Notes: generated by a model from the sequence alone, not told the origin. A stretch of DNA of 64,000 nucleotides from Butyricimonas virosa (GCF_025148635.1 NZ_CP102269.1:2480001-2544000); one strand, 5' to 3'. Counted from the first letter of the stretch, positions 8,734 through 17,326 are shown. Numbers and translations: made by a program.

Positions 8734-10012
8734 GATAGTGTCCCCAAAAGTGTGTAAATTCCAATTTATTTATTTTTGTAATAGAACAGTCAAAAATAAC
8801 TTATTATGGAATTTACACCTGAGCAAATAACGGAACTAATCTCCGAAATAACAAATGGAGAACAAGGATTCCAAGGTCTTGTCAAACAAGGTCTTGAAAG
8901 TTTAATGCATAGCGAACGTGCAGTTCATAACGCGGCACATAACGACGTTAGCAACGGTTATCGTGATCGTCGAGTGTGCTATGACCGTAAAGTGTTTGAG
9001 CTTCGTGTCCCGCGTAGTCGTAACAGCAATTTTTACCCGATGTTACTAGGTGTGTTGAAAGACCAAGAAGAAGAAGCCCAAAAACTGGTTAGCAGTCTCT
9101 ATTGTAGCGGTTTAACCACGGAACAGGTGGGTAAAATCTACGAACAGTTTTACGGGAAGCATTACAGTAAAAGTCAGGTAAGTCGCCTCTTGAACACGGC
9201 CCGTGAAGATGTAAACGCGTGGCTGGGGCGTAAACTTGAGAAGCGTTACCCCATTCTTTATATCGATGCCACGTATGTCCTCACCCGTCGGGACGAGTCC
9301 GTGAGCAATGAAGCCTATTACACGGTTTTGGGAGTGAAAGAAGACCGCACAAGGGAAGTTTTAACCGTGGTAAACTTTCCCACGGAAAGCGCGACCAATT
9401 GGAAGGATGTTTTTGAAGGTCTCAAAGAAAGAGGTGTAGCCGTGGTGGACCTGTTGGTATGTGACGGGTTATCCGGTATTGAAAACACGCTGGCCGATAC
9501 TTTTCCCCAAGCGGATCTGCAGTTGTGTACCGTTCATCTGAAAAGGAATATCCTGAATAAAGTCAAGCCCGGGGATAAGAAACAGGTTATGGAGGAACTC
9601 AAACAAATCTGCTCTCCTGACCAATGGGACATTACCCCGGAAAAGGCATTCGGTGTATTCAAGGAGTTCATACAAAGGTGGCAAAAGAGTTACCCGCCGC
9701 TAAAGAGATACCAGCACGACAGGTACAGGTTTTATTTTACATACTTCAAATATGAAAGGGAAATCAGGGGAATGATTTATACCACGAACTGGATCGAAAG
9801 ACTGAACAGGGATTATAAGAGGGTTATTAACATGAGAGGGGCCATGCCGAATCCACAGGCCGTCATTCTACTGGTGGGGACCGTGGCTCAAAACGCGGAT
9901 ATTTATAAATACCCTATTTATAATTTTTTAGAATCAAGATTATTTTATTAAAAATGAATAGATTTGCAAAGATGAAAAAAGAAAGGATTTACACACTTTT
10001 TGAAACACTATC
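8734..10012 (+). mobile_element. IS256-family insertion sequence
   Basis: A single transposase gene lies between imperfect terminal inverted repeats of about 29 bp: left 8734-8762 (GATAGTGTCCCCAAAAG...) and right 9984-10012, whose complement begins GATAGTGTTTCAAAAAG; both continue TGTGTAAAT. The element is about 1.28 kb, normal for the family. I see no 8-9-bp target duplication directly at its ends. Just outside the left end another GATAGTGTTC (8721-8730) repeats the start of the inverted repeat 13 bp further out, suggesting a rearranged or nested end. Confidence 0.88.
8806..9951 (+). CDS. IS256-family (Mutator-type) transposase
   Basis: This 381-residue DDE transposase catalyses movement of the surrounding element. 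The catalytic triad is visible: D154 in Y-I-D-A-T-Y-V, D220 in V-C-D-G-L-S-G and E331 in N-W-I-E-R-L-N-R, the last being the family signature. The N-terminus carries a helical DNA-binding region with an H-T-H-like S-K-S-Q-V-S-R-L at about 126-133. The reading frame is intact and of normal family length, so the enzyme may be functional. It starts 43 bp inside the left inverted repeat and ends 32 bp before the right one. Confidence 0.96.
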   Translation: MEFTPEQITELISEITNGEQGFQGLVKQGLESLMHSERAVHNAAHNDVSNGYRDRRVCYDRKVFELRVPRSRNSNFYPMLLGVLKDQEEEAQKLVSSLYCSGLTTEQVGKIYEQFYGKHYSKSQVSRLLNTAREDVNAWLGRKLEKRYPILYIDATYVLTRRDESVSNEAYYTVLGVKEDRTREVLTVVNFPTESATNWKDVFEGLKERGVAVVDLLVCDGLSGIENTLADTFPQADLQLCTVHLKRNILNKVKPGDKKQVMEELKQICSPDQWDITPEKAFGVFKEFIQRWQKSYPPLKRYQHDRYRFYFTYFKYEREIRGMIYTTNWIERLNRDYKRVINMRGAMPNPQAVILLVGTVAQNADIYKYPIYNFLESRLFY

Positions 10013-10029
10013 TTGAAATAGAAGCATTC

Positions 10030-10065
10030 ATGTCTTATTTTGGGGTAAAACATAGTTAAAACAAA
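10030..10065. repeat. Direct repeat flanking IS256 element, right copy (36 bp)
   Basis: Same sequence as 8686-8720 with one added T. This copy is bracketed by a 7-bp inverted repeat AAGCATT (10022-10028) / AATGCTT (10064-10070), absent from the left copy, so this may be the original context. A complementary TTTTACCCC at 10084-10092 can pair with GGGGTAAAA inside the repeat. Confidence 0.8.
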
Positions 10066-10114
10066 TGCTTAAAAACACCCATATTTTACCCCTCATTTTC
10101 TCTTGAAAACAAAA

Positions 10115-10146
10115 AAGCAGTTACATTTTTGATTTTGTAACTGCTT
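10115..10146 (-). terminator. Intrinsic terminator of the tRNA gene
   Basis: AAGCAGTTACA (10115-10125) pairs with TGTAACTGCTT (10136-10146), an 11-bp perfect stem. On the minus strand it is followed by TTTTTTG, a good U-tract, about 10 nt after the tRNA 3' end. Confidence 0.85.
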
Positions 10147-10156
10147 CATTTTTAAG

Positions 10157-10230
10157 TGGTCCCACTTGGGCTTGAACCAAGGACCCCCTGATTATGAGTC
10201 AGGTGCTCTAACCAGCTGAGCTATAGGACC
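10157..10230 (-). tRNA. tRNA with CAU anticodon (elongator Met, or Ile2 read by lysidine)
   Basis: The minus strand folds into a full cloverleaf: acceptor GGTCCTA paired with TGGGACC, D-arm with A-G-C-T-C-A-G, anticodon arm CTGACT-CAT-AATCAG, T-arm with G-G-T-T-C-A-A, and discriminator A at 10157. It is 74 nt without CCA, which is not encoded. The anticodon CAU could serve elongator methionine or, after lysidine modification, isoleucine AUA codons. The initiator is unlikely because the acceptor starts with a paired G. I cannot separate the two remaining options by eye. Confidence 0.95.
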
Positions 10231-10270
10231 TACACTTGCGTGTGTTAAAGTGGTTAGCCTTTAACGGGTG

Positions 10271-10302
10271 CAAATATAGTGTTTTATTGAAATTCGGGCA
10301 AA
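10271..10302 (-). promoter_or_regulatory. Bacteroidetes-type promoter for the tRNA
   Basis: On the minus strand: TTTG (10302-10299), 20-nt spacer, TATATTTG (10278-10271), a full match to TTTG-N19/21-TAnnTTTG. It lies about 41 bp upstream of the tRNA 5' end. Confidence 0.75.
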
Positions 10303-10402
10303 TATTGGAGGGCTTTTTTTTGATGGTTCATGGGAGATACCGTAAATTTATTTACATTTGCGTGTAGATGAACTTATTAGTATAATTGATAAAATTCGTG
10401 GT

Positions 10403-10876
10403 GTGAAAATTTGTTTGTTAGTGATAGGAAAGACAGATGCGGAGTTTGTACGGGCGGGGATTGCCGAGTACGAGAAACGTTTGAAATATTATATCCCTTA
10501 CGAAATGAAGGTGATTCCGGATGTGCGGAACACGAAAAACATGAGTGAGATACAACAAAAAGAACGTGAGGGAGAATTGTTGTTGGGGCAGTTGGAGGCG
10601 GCGGATTACGTGATTTTGTTGGATGAGAAAGGAAACGAGTATACTTCGAAGGCTTTTGCGGACTTTTTGGCACAGAAGATGCTGACAAGTATGAAACGAC
10701 TTGTATTTATTATCGGGGGGCCTTACGGTTTTTCGGAAGAAGTATATAAACGTGCAAACATGAAAATATCACTATCCAAGATGACTTTTTCTCACCAAAT
10801 GGTGAGAATGATTTTCACGGAGCAATTATATAGGGCAATGACTATATTGAAAGGAGAACCTTATCATCATGAATAA
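10403..10876 (+). CDS. rlmH: 23S rRNA pseudouridine-1915 N3-methyltransferase
   Basis: RlmH is a SPOUT-class, SAM-dependent methyltransferase that modifies pseudouridine 1915 in helix 69 of 23S rRNA. The 157-residue product begins V-K-I-C-L-L-V-I-G-K-T (GTG start) and has the family core L-D-E-K-G at about 74, F-I-I-G-G-P-Y-G at about 102 and the C-terminal S-H-Q-M-V-R / E-Q-L-Y-R-A knot region. The GTG at 10403 gives the family's usual length. An upstream in-frame TTG at 10358 falls inside a likely -7 element (TACATTTG, 10353-10360) and is therefore improbable. The 3' end overlaps the next gene by 8 bp. Confidence 0.95.
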   Translation: MKICLLVIGKTDAEFVRAGIAEYEKRLKYYIPYEMKVIPDVRNTKNMSEIQQKEREGELLLGQLEAADYVILLDEKGNEYTSKAFADFLAQKMLTSMKRLVFIIGGPYGFSEEVYKRANMKISLSKMTFSHQMVRMIFTEQLYRAMTILKGEPYHHE

Positions 10877-13800
10877 AGCGAGGGTGAAAAGCATGAAGAA
10901 GTTTTGGCTTGTACTATCACTTGCCATGTTCTGTTTGATCGTGGGCTCTTTGTGGGAGTTTTCTCTGAATGATTGGTCTGCGGATAAGAAACTATTTCTT
11001 TTTCAAGAACGGTTGAAATTCGAGGAGAAACGGCTTGACGAGCAGTTGCGGAAACTGGATCACGAGGGAGAGTGGAAAAAGCCGGAATGGAAAGGTAAGC
11101 AGTCAGTGCTGGTTGGCTTTAAGGGGAGTAAGTTAGTTTACTGGAGTAACGAGAGAGTGGGGGCGCCTCGTTTGTACGAGATATTGTCTGCGGGGAGTGA
11201 CTTCGTGAAAATTAATAATCTTTATTTTGATGTTCGTAAACATGCCGTCGGGGATACGGTTTATTATGCGCTCCTGTTTATAAAGGAGGATTACCCGTAT
11301 TCGAGTAATTACGTGAAAAGTCATTTTAACCCGTCGTTAGGTGAGAACTTGGATGATGCGAGTAAGGTGATTATTCGGGAAACGTGGGAAAAAGGAGGAC
11401 AGCTCGTGTACAACCGGGACGGGAGGCCGTTGTTCAAGATCGAGAGTCAGGTGGAGCGTGGGGATGTTGTACCCACTTATTTTCTGTTGATTCCTTACAT
11501 CATGTTCCTTCTCCTGCTGTTCTATGCTTACGAAATATCCTTGGACCGGGCCCGGTCGTTCCGGATGCAATTATTCCACGTGTTCGGTTTCTTTTTTCTC
11601 ATTGTGTTGTTGCGTTCCTTGATGGTTGATTACAAGGTTCCGCAAGTGCTTTATTCTCTGCCTATTTTCACGACGAGTCAGATTGGGGGACGGTTAATTG
11701 TGTCGGTGGGGGATTTGTTTGTCACAATGTTCTGTCTGGCACATTATTTTTTTATTACCTTTAACAAGCTGAAAATAAAGTATGACGAGCCTCGTTTGGT
11801 GCGTTATAAATATATATTCCTTGTGGGATTCGTGATAGGCGTGTTTTTCTACACGAATTTGTTACACTTTTCGATTAACGCATTAATCGAGAGTACGCAG
11901 GTCAGCTTGAATATAGCCCGTCTTATTAATGTCGATTTCTCGTCGATCGTGGCTTTTATCACGTTGATTATTGCCGGGATGGGATTTATCGTGCTGATCA
12001 ACAGTTCTGTGCGTTATTTTCAGAATTTATTCTCTATCAGTCAAGCGTTTTGGGGGGTAACTGGTGTACTTGTTTTTTGTGCAGCGCTTTGCTATTTTTT
12101 TAATTTCTCTCTGTCCCCGTTGGAGAGTCTTTTTCCGTTATCGCTTTACCTGTTGTTTATTCTGGGGGTGTATTTGATGAAACAGGATGCCCAAAAGAGT
12201 ATTTTTATGATCGCACTCGTGGTGGTCTGTATTTATATCATTTTTCTGGCAAAGAGTAGCGAGATCCATCGGGAACAAGGGGTGAGGGCAAGTTTTGCGA
12301 ACGAGATTATCAAGGAAAGAGATCCGATTTTCGAGCATAAATTACTAGAAGTCAATGATGAGATAAAGCAAAGCCAGAAGGCGGATTCGCTGGTGAAGGT
12401 GGGAGATGTGGATTTGTTGTCGGCTTATATTTCAAGCGAGTTGCTGGATATGACGGGATTCTACTATACTTGTAAGGCGATAATATGTGATCCTCGGGAT
12501 TCGATATTGTTGACGCCTATCTCCGAAAAGTATGGTTGTGACGAGTATTACGATAAGCTGATTGATAGTTTGGGAACTCGTATCGGTTACACGTCGTTTT
12601 TCTACATAAAGGATTTTGACGGGGTAGTTGAGTATCTCGGTCGTTTTTCTTTCTCTACACCTCGGGGTGGTAGTTGCGTATATATCCGTTTCGAGTCGAA
12701 AAATCGGCATGAAGGGATAGGGTATGCCCAAATTTTATCGAGGGAGATCGGTGTGGAGAAAGAGGTGCGTTATCCTTATTCTTATGCGAAGTACAAGAAT
12801 GGGATACTGGTGGATTCCAAAGGGGACTTTAGTTACCCACGTAATTTGGAGCGTTTCGGGAAGATCGAACACGCCCGTATTATGAATAAAGACGGGTTTT
12901 CGCACATGGTGATTCCCGTGGAGAATGATGGGGTTTGTATTGTGAGTTTGGGGGATGACGTGTTTGCACTCTACTACCTGAACCTGTTGTACGCTATTTT
13001 TGTCAGTGGTATCTTGACTTCTTACGGGATGTTTTTCCGATTTGACGGGGGATGGGGAAGTTTTCGGCAGACGAGTCTCACGTTGAGAATTAAAAAGAAT
13101 ATTATCACGTTGATTGGTGCGTTGTTCTTGATCATGACAATCATGAGTATTATCGTGAATGCCGAGAGTTTCGAACGTCGGCATAGTTCGAAGGTGATAG
13201 AGTTATCTCGGTATATAACAGATGAATTGGAGCATAATGATTGTGTGGATGCTGCGAAGTGTCCCCAGATATTGAAGAAGTTGAAAGATATGTCCGAGGT
13301 TCTTTGGGTAGATATTAATATCTATAACTGGGATGGAGTTCTCGTGGCGACTTCTCGTCCCGTGATATTTGAGAAGGGGTTTGACGGGGCTTTGTTGAAC
13401 CCAAAGGCTTTTGAACAGATTGTTAAAAAAGAACAAATTAATTTTGTTCAAGATGAGAAAATCGTGGAGTTGACATATATGGCCGTGTATATGCCATTGG
13501 TGCTGGAAAATGGGGAGAGGTATGTGTTGAGTATCCCGTATTTTACCCGTGGGGAGGAGCTGAATAAGGATATTTTGCTGATCGTGATTATTGCGGTGAA
13601 TATTGCCATGATTGTGATGGTGCTTGCTTTTATCCTGTCGAGTATCGTAGCCGAGCGGATCACGAAACCGCTACAAGTGGTGAATGAGAAACTGCGTCAG
13701 ATGAGGGTGGGGGGAAAGAACGAGAAGATCGTGTACCACGAGCGGGATGAAATCGGTATGCTGGTGAAGGAGTATAACGAGATGGTTGATAAGCTGGAGG

Positions 13801-14495
13801 CGAACGTGAAGAAGTTAGCGAAGTCGGAACGGGAGAGTGCTTGGCGGGAAATGGCCCGGCAGATTGCTCACGAAATCAAAAACCCGTTGACCCCGATGAA
13901 GTTAAATTTGCAGTTCATGCAACGCACGTTGCAGAAAGGGGATATGGAGGAAGTGCGCCAGCGGTTTAAGGATATTTCAGCTGTGTTGATCGAACAGATT
14001 GATCATATGGCATCGATTGCCTCGGCATTCTCTGATTTTGCCAAGTTACAGGAGGCGAATAACGAGTGGTTCGACCTGAGTGAACTGGTAAACGGCTGTG
14101 CAAAATTGTTCCATGAGAACGTGGATTCCATGGAATGTGATATTGAGCCGAATGTTTCCGTGTATGGTGATCGAGATCAAGTGAACCGGGTGATCGTGAA
14201 TTTATTAAAGAACGCAGAGCAGAGTATCCCGGAAGGACGGGAAGGGCACGTGTTGGTACGACTGAAAACGGTGTTAGGCAAGATCATATTGCTTGTTAAA
14301 GATAACGGTTGCGGGATATCGGAAAGTATCCGGGATCGAATTTCCGAGCCTAATTTCACGACGAAGTCCGGAGGTACGGGACTAGGATTAGCGATGTCTT
14401 ACAAGATTATAGAAGCGATGGGAGGTTCGATCACTTTTGAGAGTGTGGAGAATGAAGGGACAACGTTCTATGTAGTGCTGAAACAAAGCAATTGA
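10869..14495 (+). CDS. Large membrane sensor histidine kinase (NtrY-like layout)
   Basis: A 1208-residue sensor kinase. Visible in order: an N-terminal membrane helix; an extracytoplasmic stretch; a cluster of about 7-8 membrane helices (about 205-470); a second long extracytoplasmic region; further helices near 695 and 745; a last helix near 905-930; a HAMP domain; a HisKA box with H1001 in I-A-H-E-I-K-N-P-L-T-P; and a HATPase_c domain with N-box (L-L-K-N-A-E-Q), D-N-G-C-G-I and G-T-G-L-G-L. There is no response regulator nearby, so it is an orphan kinase. ATG 10869 overlaps rlmH by 8 bp, implying translational coupling; ATG 10893 is an alternative start. The signal sensed is unknown. Confidence 0.93.
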   Translation: MNKARVKSMKKFWLVLSLAMFCLIVGSLWEFSLNDWSADKKLFLFQERLKFEEKRLDEQLRKLDHEGEWKKPEWKGKQSVLVGFKGSKLVYWSNERVGAPRLYEILSAGSDFVKINNLYFDVRKHAVGDTVYYALLFIKEDYPYSSNYVKSHFNPSLGENLDDASKVIIRETWEKGGQLVYNRDGRPLFKIESQVERGDVVPTYFLLIPYIMFLLLLFYAYEISLDRARSFRMQLFHVFGFFFLIVLLRSLMVDYKVPQVLYSLPIFTTSQIGGRLIVSVGDLFVTMFCLAHYFFITFNKLKIKYDEPRLVRYKYIFLVGFVIGVFFYTNLLHFSINALIESTQVSLNIARLINVDFSSIVAFITLIIAGMGFIVLINSSVRYFQNLFSISQAFWGVTGVLVFCAALCYFFNFSLSPLESLFPLSLYLLFILGVYLMKQDAQKSIFMIALVVVCIYIIFLAKSSEIHREQGVRASFANEIIKERDPIFEHKLLEVNDEIKQSQKADSLVKVGDVDLLSAYISSELLDMTGFYYTCKAIICDPRDSILLTPISEKYGCDEYYDKLIDSLGTRIGYTSFFYIKDFDGVVEYLGRFSFSTPRGGSCVYIRFESKNRHEGIGYAQILSREIGVEKEVRYPYSYAKYKNGILVDSKGDFSYPRNLERFGKIEHARIMNKDGFSHMVIPVENDGVCIVSLGDDVFALYYLNLLYAIFVSGILTSYGMFFRFDGGWGSFRQTSLTLRIKKNIITLIGALFLIMTIMSIIVNAESFERRHSSKVIELSRYITDELEHNDCVDAAKCPQILKKLKDMSEVLWVDINIYNWDGVLVATSRPVIFEKGFDGALLNPKAFEQIVKKEQINFVQDEKIVELTYMAVYMPLVLENGERYVLSIPYFTRGEELNKDILLIVIIAVNIAMIVMVLAFILSSIVAERITKPLQVVNEKLRQMRVGGKNEKIVYHERDEIGMLVKEYNEMVDKLEANVKKLAKSERESAWREMARQIAHEIKNPLTPMKLNLQFMQRTLQKGDMEEVRQRFKDISAVLIEQIDHMASIASAFSDFAKLQEANNEWFDLSELVNGCAKLFHENVDSMECDIEPNVSVYGDRDQVNRVIVNLLKNAEQSIPEGREGHVLVRLKTVLGKIILLVKDNGCGISESIRDRISEPNFTTKSGGTGLGLAMSYKIIEAMGGSITFESVENEGTTFYVVLKQSN

Positions 14496-14559
14496 AAATG
14501 GAGAATTGAAAGTTGAAAATGAATATATACGGTTAAAAGAGTGTTTGATTGTGGGATGA

Positions 14560-14592
14560 AATCTAAAATTTAAGATTTAAAATCTAAAATTC
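14560..14592. repeat. AT-rich TCTAAAAT-type repeat
   Basis: Iterated ATCTAAAAT / ATTTAAGAT words, the same family as at 53357-53453, 54477-54565 and 58558-58573. Here the repeat runs into the 3' end of the minus-strand glycosyltransferase gene and encodes its last six residues and stop codon. Confidence 0.7.
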
Positions 14593-15589
14593 TTAAGGCG
14601 GTGTCGACTACTCGTTTGGGGAGGATGTCGACCATGCATTTCTGCCAGGTGGATTGCTTGCATTTGCCGTGACCGTCTTTGGTACAAGGGCGGCAAGGAA
14701 GGTCGACTTCGATGACTTCGGCTTGTTTGCCCGTGGGGTAACCGAAGGCAGTCGGACCCATCAAGGCGATAGCTTTCGTGTGGAACAGGTCTGCGGCGTG
14801 AAGAAAACCAGTATCCCCGCTGATCACGAGGTTGGATTGCTTCACGAGGTAACAGGATTCCAATAGACTGGTTTTTCCTGCTAGGTTGTTAACTCTTTCA
14901 GGTGCGATGGCCTGGATGGTCTCGCAGAACGTGTCGCTTGGGCCTGCCAGAATGATAAAACGGTAGTCGGGCATAAGTTGGATCACTTGTTGCCAGTTAC
15001 TGACCGGCCAACGTTTCATTTCCCAGTTGGCGGAAGGGACGAGCGTGATAGTTTTCGGGGTAAGCGTACGGTGAAAACGTTCCTCGTATTCTGCCGGAAA
15101 ATTCCAATCACTGTAATCGGATTCAAAATTCGTGATTCCCCATGTGGCTAGTGGTTTTTGGTAAGAAATGATTCCCCGGAACGGCTTGTCGAATTTGTTT
15201 ATCCGTAGTTTAAAAAGCAAGAATCGTTTCCAGCGGTCTTTGTGGCGCAAGGTGTAGCGTGGTCCTCTTGGAAAAAGGTAGTAAAGGGGTGGGAGCAACA
15301 CGGCTTTCAAGATGTTGGAGCGTATGTTGCTGTGAGCATCGTAGATATAATCGAATTTCTCGGCTTTCAGTTGACGGGCCATTTGTAGTAAACCTTTGAA
15401 TCCCGTTTTCTTATCGAATCCCCATACCCGGTTGATGCGTTTATCCATGTTAAGAAAGGAACCCATGTCTTTTCGGGCAATCCAGTGGATTTCAGCATTG
15501 GGGAAATGGTTCTTGATGCCGTTTACGACATTCATGCATTGGATGATGTCTCCGATGGAGCTGAACCTGATAATGAGAAATTTAGCCAT
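14570..15589 (-). CDS. Glycosyltransferase family 9 (heptosyltransferase-like)
   Basis: A 339-residue GT9 enzyme, probably adding a heptose or related sugar to lipopolysaccharide core or another envelope glycan. It begins M-A-K-F-L-I-I-R-F-S-S-I-G-D-I, the ADP-heptose transferase start. It carries T-L-V-P-S-A-N-W-E-M-K-R-W-P (about 202-215), I-L-A-G-P-S-D and S-G-D-T-G-F-L-H-A-A (about 271-280), then a Cys-rich C-R-P-C-T...G-K-C-K...K-C-M segment. The frame stays open to 16072, but that extension runs antisense through pssA and is not coding. The final I-L-D-F-K-S and stop are supplied by an AT-rich repeat. Confidence 0.92.
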   Translation of the reverse strand: MAKFLIIRFSSIGDIIQCMNVVNGIKNHFPNAEIHWIARKDMGSFLNMDKRINRVWGFDKKTGFKGLLQMARQLKAEKFDYIYDAHSNIRSNILKAVLLPPLYYLFPRGPRYTLRHKDRWKRFLLFKLRINKFDKPFRGIISYQKPLATWGITNFESDYSDWNFPAEYEERFHRTLTPKTITLVPSANWEMKRWPVSNWQQVIQLMPDYRFIILAGPSDTFCETIQAIAPERVNNLAGKTSLLESCYLVKQSNLVISGDTGFLHAADLFHTKAIALMGPTAFGYPTGKQAEVIEVDLPCRPCTKDGHGKCKQSTWQKCMVDILPKRVVDTALRILDFKS

Positions 15590-15682
15590 ATTTAAAACGA
15601 ATTTGCAACAAAAGTAATAAAAATGTAGTTTATCTATCGTAAAAAGAACTATTTTCGTGTTCAGATCATAAAAAGTAATATC

Positions 15683-16525
15683 ATGAAGAAACACATACCT
15701 AACTTGATTACCTGTATGAACGTTACGTCCGGTACGGTGGCCATTTATGCCGCTTTTCACGGGCATTTGTATCTTGCTGCCTGGCTCGTGATTCTGGCGA
15801 TGGTATTCGATTTCTTTGATGGTTTCGCTGCTCGTTTGTTGCACGTGAAGTCGGAAATGGGCAAGGAACTGGATTCCTTGGCCGACATGGTTAGTTTCGG
15901 GGTGATGCCTTCCGTGATGGCTTTTTTCTTGATTCGCGATCTGGGGTATAGTGGTGGTGGATTGTTTACCGTAAATTCTTGGCAGGGAGCGTTTATGTAC
16001 GTGCCGTTTCTGGTTCCGGCTTTCTCGGCTTATCGCTTGGCTAAGTTCAATCTGGATGTGCGACAAACTCATTCGTTTATCGGTTTGCCGACCCCGTCGA
16101 ACGCATTGTTTTGGGTGATGTTGGTATTTACCCGTTATTATCAGGAAGAGTTTTTCACGGCGATGTGGGGTAAGCCGTGGTTGTTAGCTCTTTTCGCCTT
16201 AGTGCTGGCCATTTTGCTGATCTGTGAAATCCCGATGTTCTCGTTGAAGTTAACCAGCTTTTCGTGGAACGGGAATGCTCTTTTATATTGTTTCTTGGGA
16301 GCTGTAATAATCGGTTTTGTCGTTTGGGGTGTGAAAGCGTTATCTTGTATGATACCCGTTTATATCTTGATTTCTTGTTATGATTTCAAGAGGGTGTGGA
16401 ATTGGAGATTTTGGGGGATACTTGTGGTGCTTTTCCTGTTACTGAATTGGGCGGCAGCGTTTATCGTTTTCCCGGCTTATTTGATTGTGCTTATCGTGAA
16501 ATTGACAGCCCGGGCAGATCAATAG
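15683..16525 (+). CDS. pssA: CDP-diacylglycerol--serine O-phosphatidyltransferase
   Basis: PssA joins serine to CDP-diacylglycerol to make phosphatidylserine, the precursor of phosphatidylethanolamine. The CDP-alcohol phosphotransferase signature D-F-F-D-G-F-A-A-R...G...D...D spans about 54-81 with all acidic residues present. The remaining 200 residues form several membrane helices, and the protein sits in the inner membrane. At 280 residues it is longer than the minimal Bacteroides enzyme of about 235, with two extra C-terminal helices. Its 3' end overlaps the convergent gene 16491-17198 by 35 bp. Confidence 0.93.
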   Translation: MKKHIPNLITCMNVTSGTVAIYAAFHGHLYLAAWLVILAMVFDFFDGFAARLLHVKSEMGKELDSLADMVSFGVMPSVMAFFLIRDLGYSGGGLFTVNSWQGAFMYVPFLVPAFSAYRLAKFNLDVRQTHSFIGLPTPSNALFWVMLVFTRYYQEEFFTAMWGKPWLLALFALVLAILLICEIPMFSLKLTSFSWNGNALLYCFLGAVIIGFVVWGVKALSCMIPVYILISCYDFKRVWNWRFWGILVVLFLLLNWAAAFIVFPAYLIVLIVKLTARADQ

Positions 16526-17198
16526 CCGGGTCATAATCCACGAAGTCATAGTTCGGGGAGATCACGGCAGGGGCTTCCACGATGATTGTTTTGTTTTTCA
16601 CCGGGGAGGGTTGTATGTTTGTCATGTTCGTCATTCCGTCTCCTTGGAATATGTCCTGTTGGGAGATCACCACGATTCCGGCCACGACGGCTGCCGATAA
16701 ACCGAATTTGAATAAACGGGTAACGAGGTTACCGGATTCGGTGTTAATCAGTTCATTTTGAGTTTTACGGATCTTTTTCCCGTTGATAGTTACCAAAGGC
16801 AAGGATTCCATACCGATCACGTCCGGCAGGAAGTTGTGGTTCTTGGATTCGAAGAGAACGTTGAACCGGCGGTCGACCGAAAAGGTTCCGATTGTTCCGA
16901 AGTCTACTTTTTGTTTCTGGTTCAAGCGTACCTTGATTTCTTCACAAAATAGAGCCAGACGTCGTTGCGCTTTCTCGTAATCAATCTGTTCTTTACGTGC
17001 GATCCAATCAATCAGAAGACCGTCATTTTGTTTCAGGTGCTTGTTGAACATGACTTTTTTAGACGGGGGAACGATGGTTCCCGTTTTCTCGTTGATGCTT
17101 GCGGACGTGTAGTCACAAATGAACCCTCCGAATCCCGGAACGATCACGCAATCATGTAGATAGAGTAATTCTTCGATATGTTCAACATATTTATTCAT
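16491..17198 (-). CDS. HU-CCDC81-type DNA/peptidoglycan-associated protein, no SPOR domain
   Basis: The 235-residue protein starts M-N-K-Y-V-E-H-I-E-E-L-L-Y-L-H-D-C-V-I-V-P-G-F-G-G-F, diagnostic of the two tandem bacterial HU-CCDC81 domains (about 1-60 and 65-140). A single membrane helix follows (about 165-185), so the HU-like part is cytoplasmic and the short tail periplasmic. Many relatives end in a peptidoglycan-binding SPOR domain; here the tail is about 50 residues of low complexity, so the domain is missing. The gene overlaps pssA tail-to-tail by 35 bp. A perfect promoter sits only 5 bp before its ATG. Confidence 0.83.
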   Translation of the reverse strand: MNKYVEHIEELLYLHDCVIVPGFGGFICDYTSASINEKTGTIVPPSKKVMFNKHLKQNDGLLIDWIARKEQIDYEKAQRRLALFCEEIKVRLNQKQKVDFGTIGTFSVDRRFNVLFESKNHNFLPDVIGMESLPLVTINGKKIRKTQNELINTESGNLVTRLFKFGLSAAVVAGIVVISQQDIFQGDGMTNMTNIQPSPVKNKTIIVEAPAVISPNYDFVDYDPAIDLPGLSISR

Positions 17199-17202
17199 AC
17201 CG

Positions 17203-17233
17203 CAAAGGTAAGAAAAAACGTAAGGTTGTCAAA
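17203..17233 (-). promoter_or_regulatory. Promoter for the HU-CCDC81 gene, possibly leaderless
   Basis: On the minus strand: TTTG (17233-17230), 19-nt spacer, TACCTTTG (17210-17203), a full consensus match. The start codon begins at 17198, 5 nt after the -7 element, so the transcript would start at or beside the A of ATG. Confidence 0.7.
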
Positions 17234-17326
17234 CTCATTTTAGGCATTTCGGATTATTATTATTTACTTTGCTGTGTCTATTGCAGACACTCAGAATGTT
17301 ATAAATTGAGATAAAATTATTGGCGT

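Noticed and set aside
8806..9951. Disabled transposase
   Set aside because: Frame, length and all three catalytic residues are intact, so no basis for calling it a pseudogene.
12735..13184. Long minus-strand open frame inside the sensor kinase
   Set aside because: Shadow of the kinase gene: His/Thr-rich, no start context, no recognisable domain.
14570..16072. 500-residue open frame for the GT9 protein
   Set aside because: The first 161 codons run antisense to pssA and lack any family resemblance; the GT9 start motif begins at 15589.
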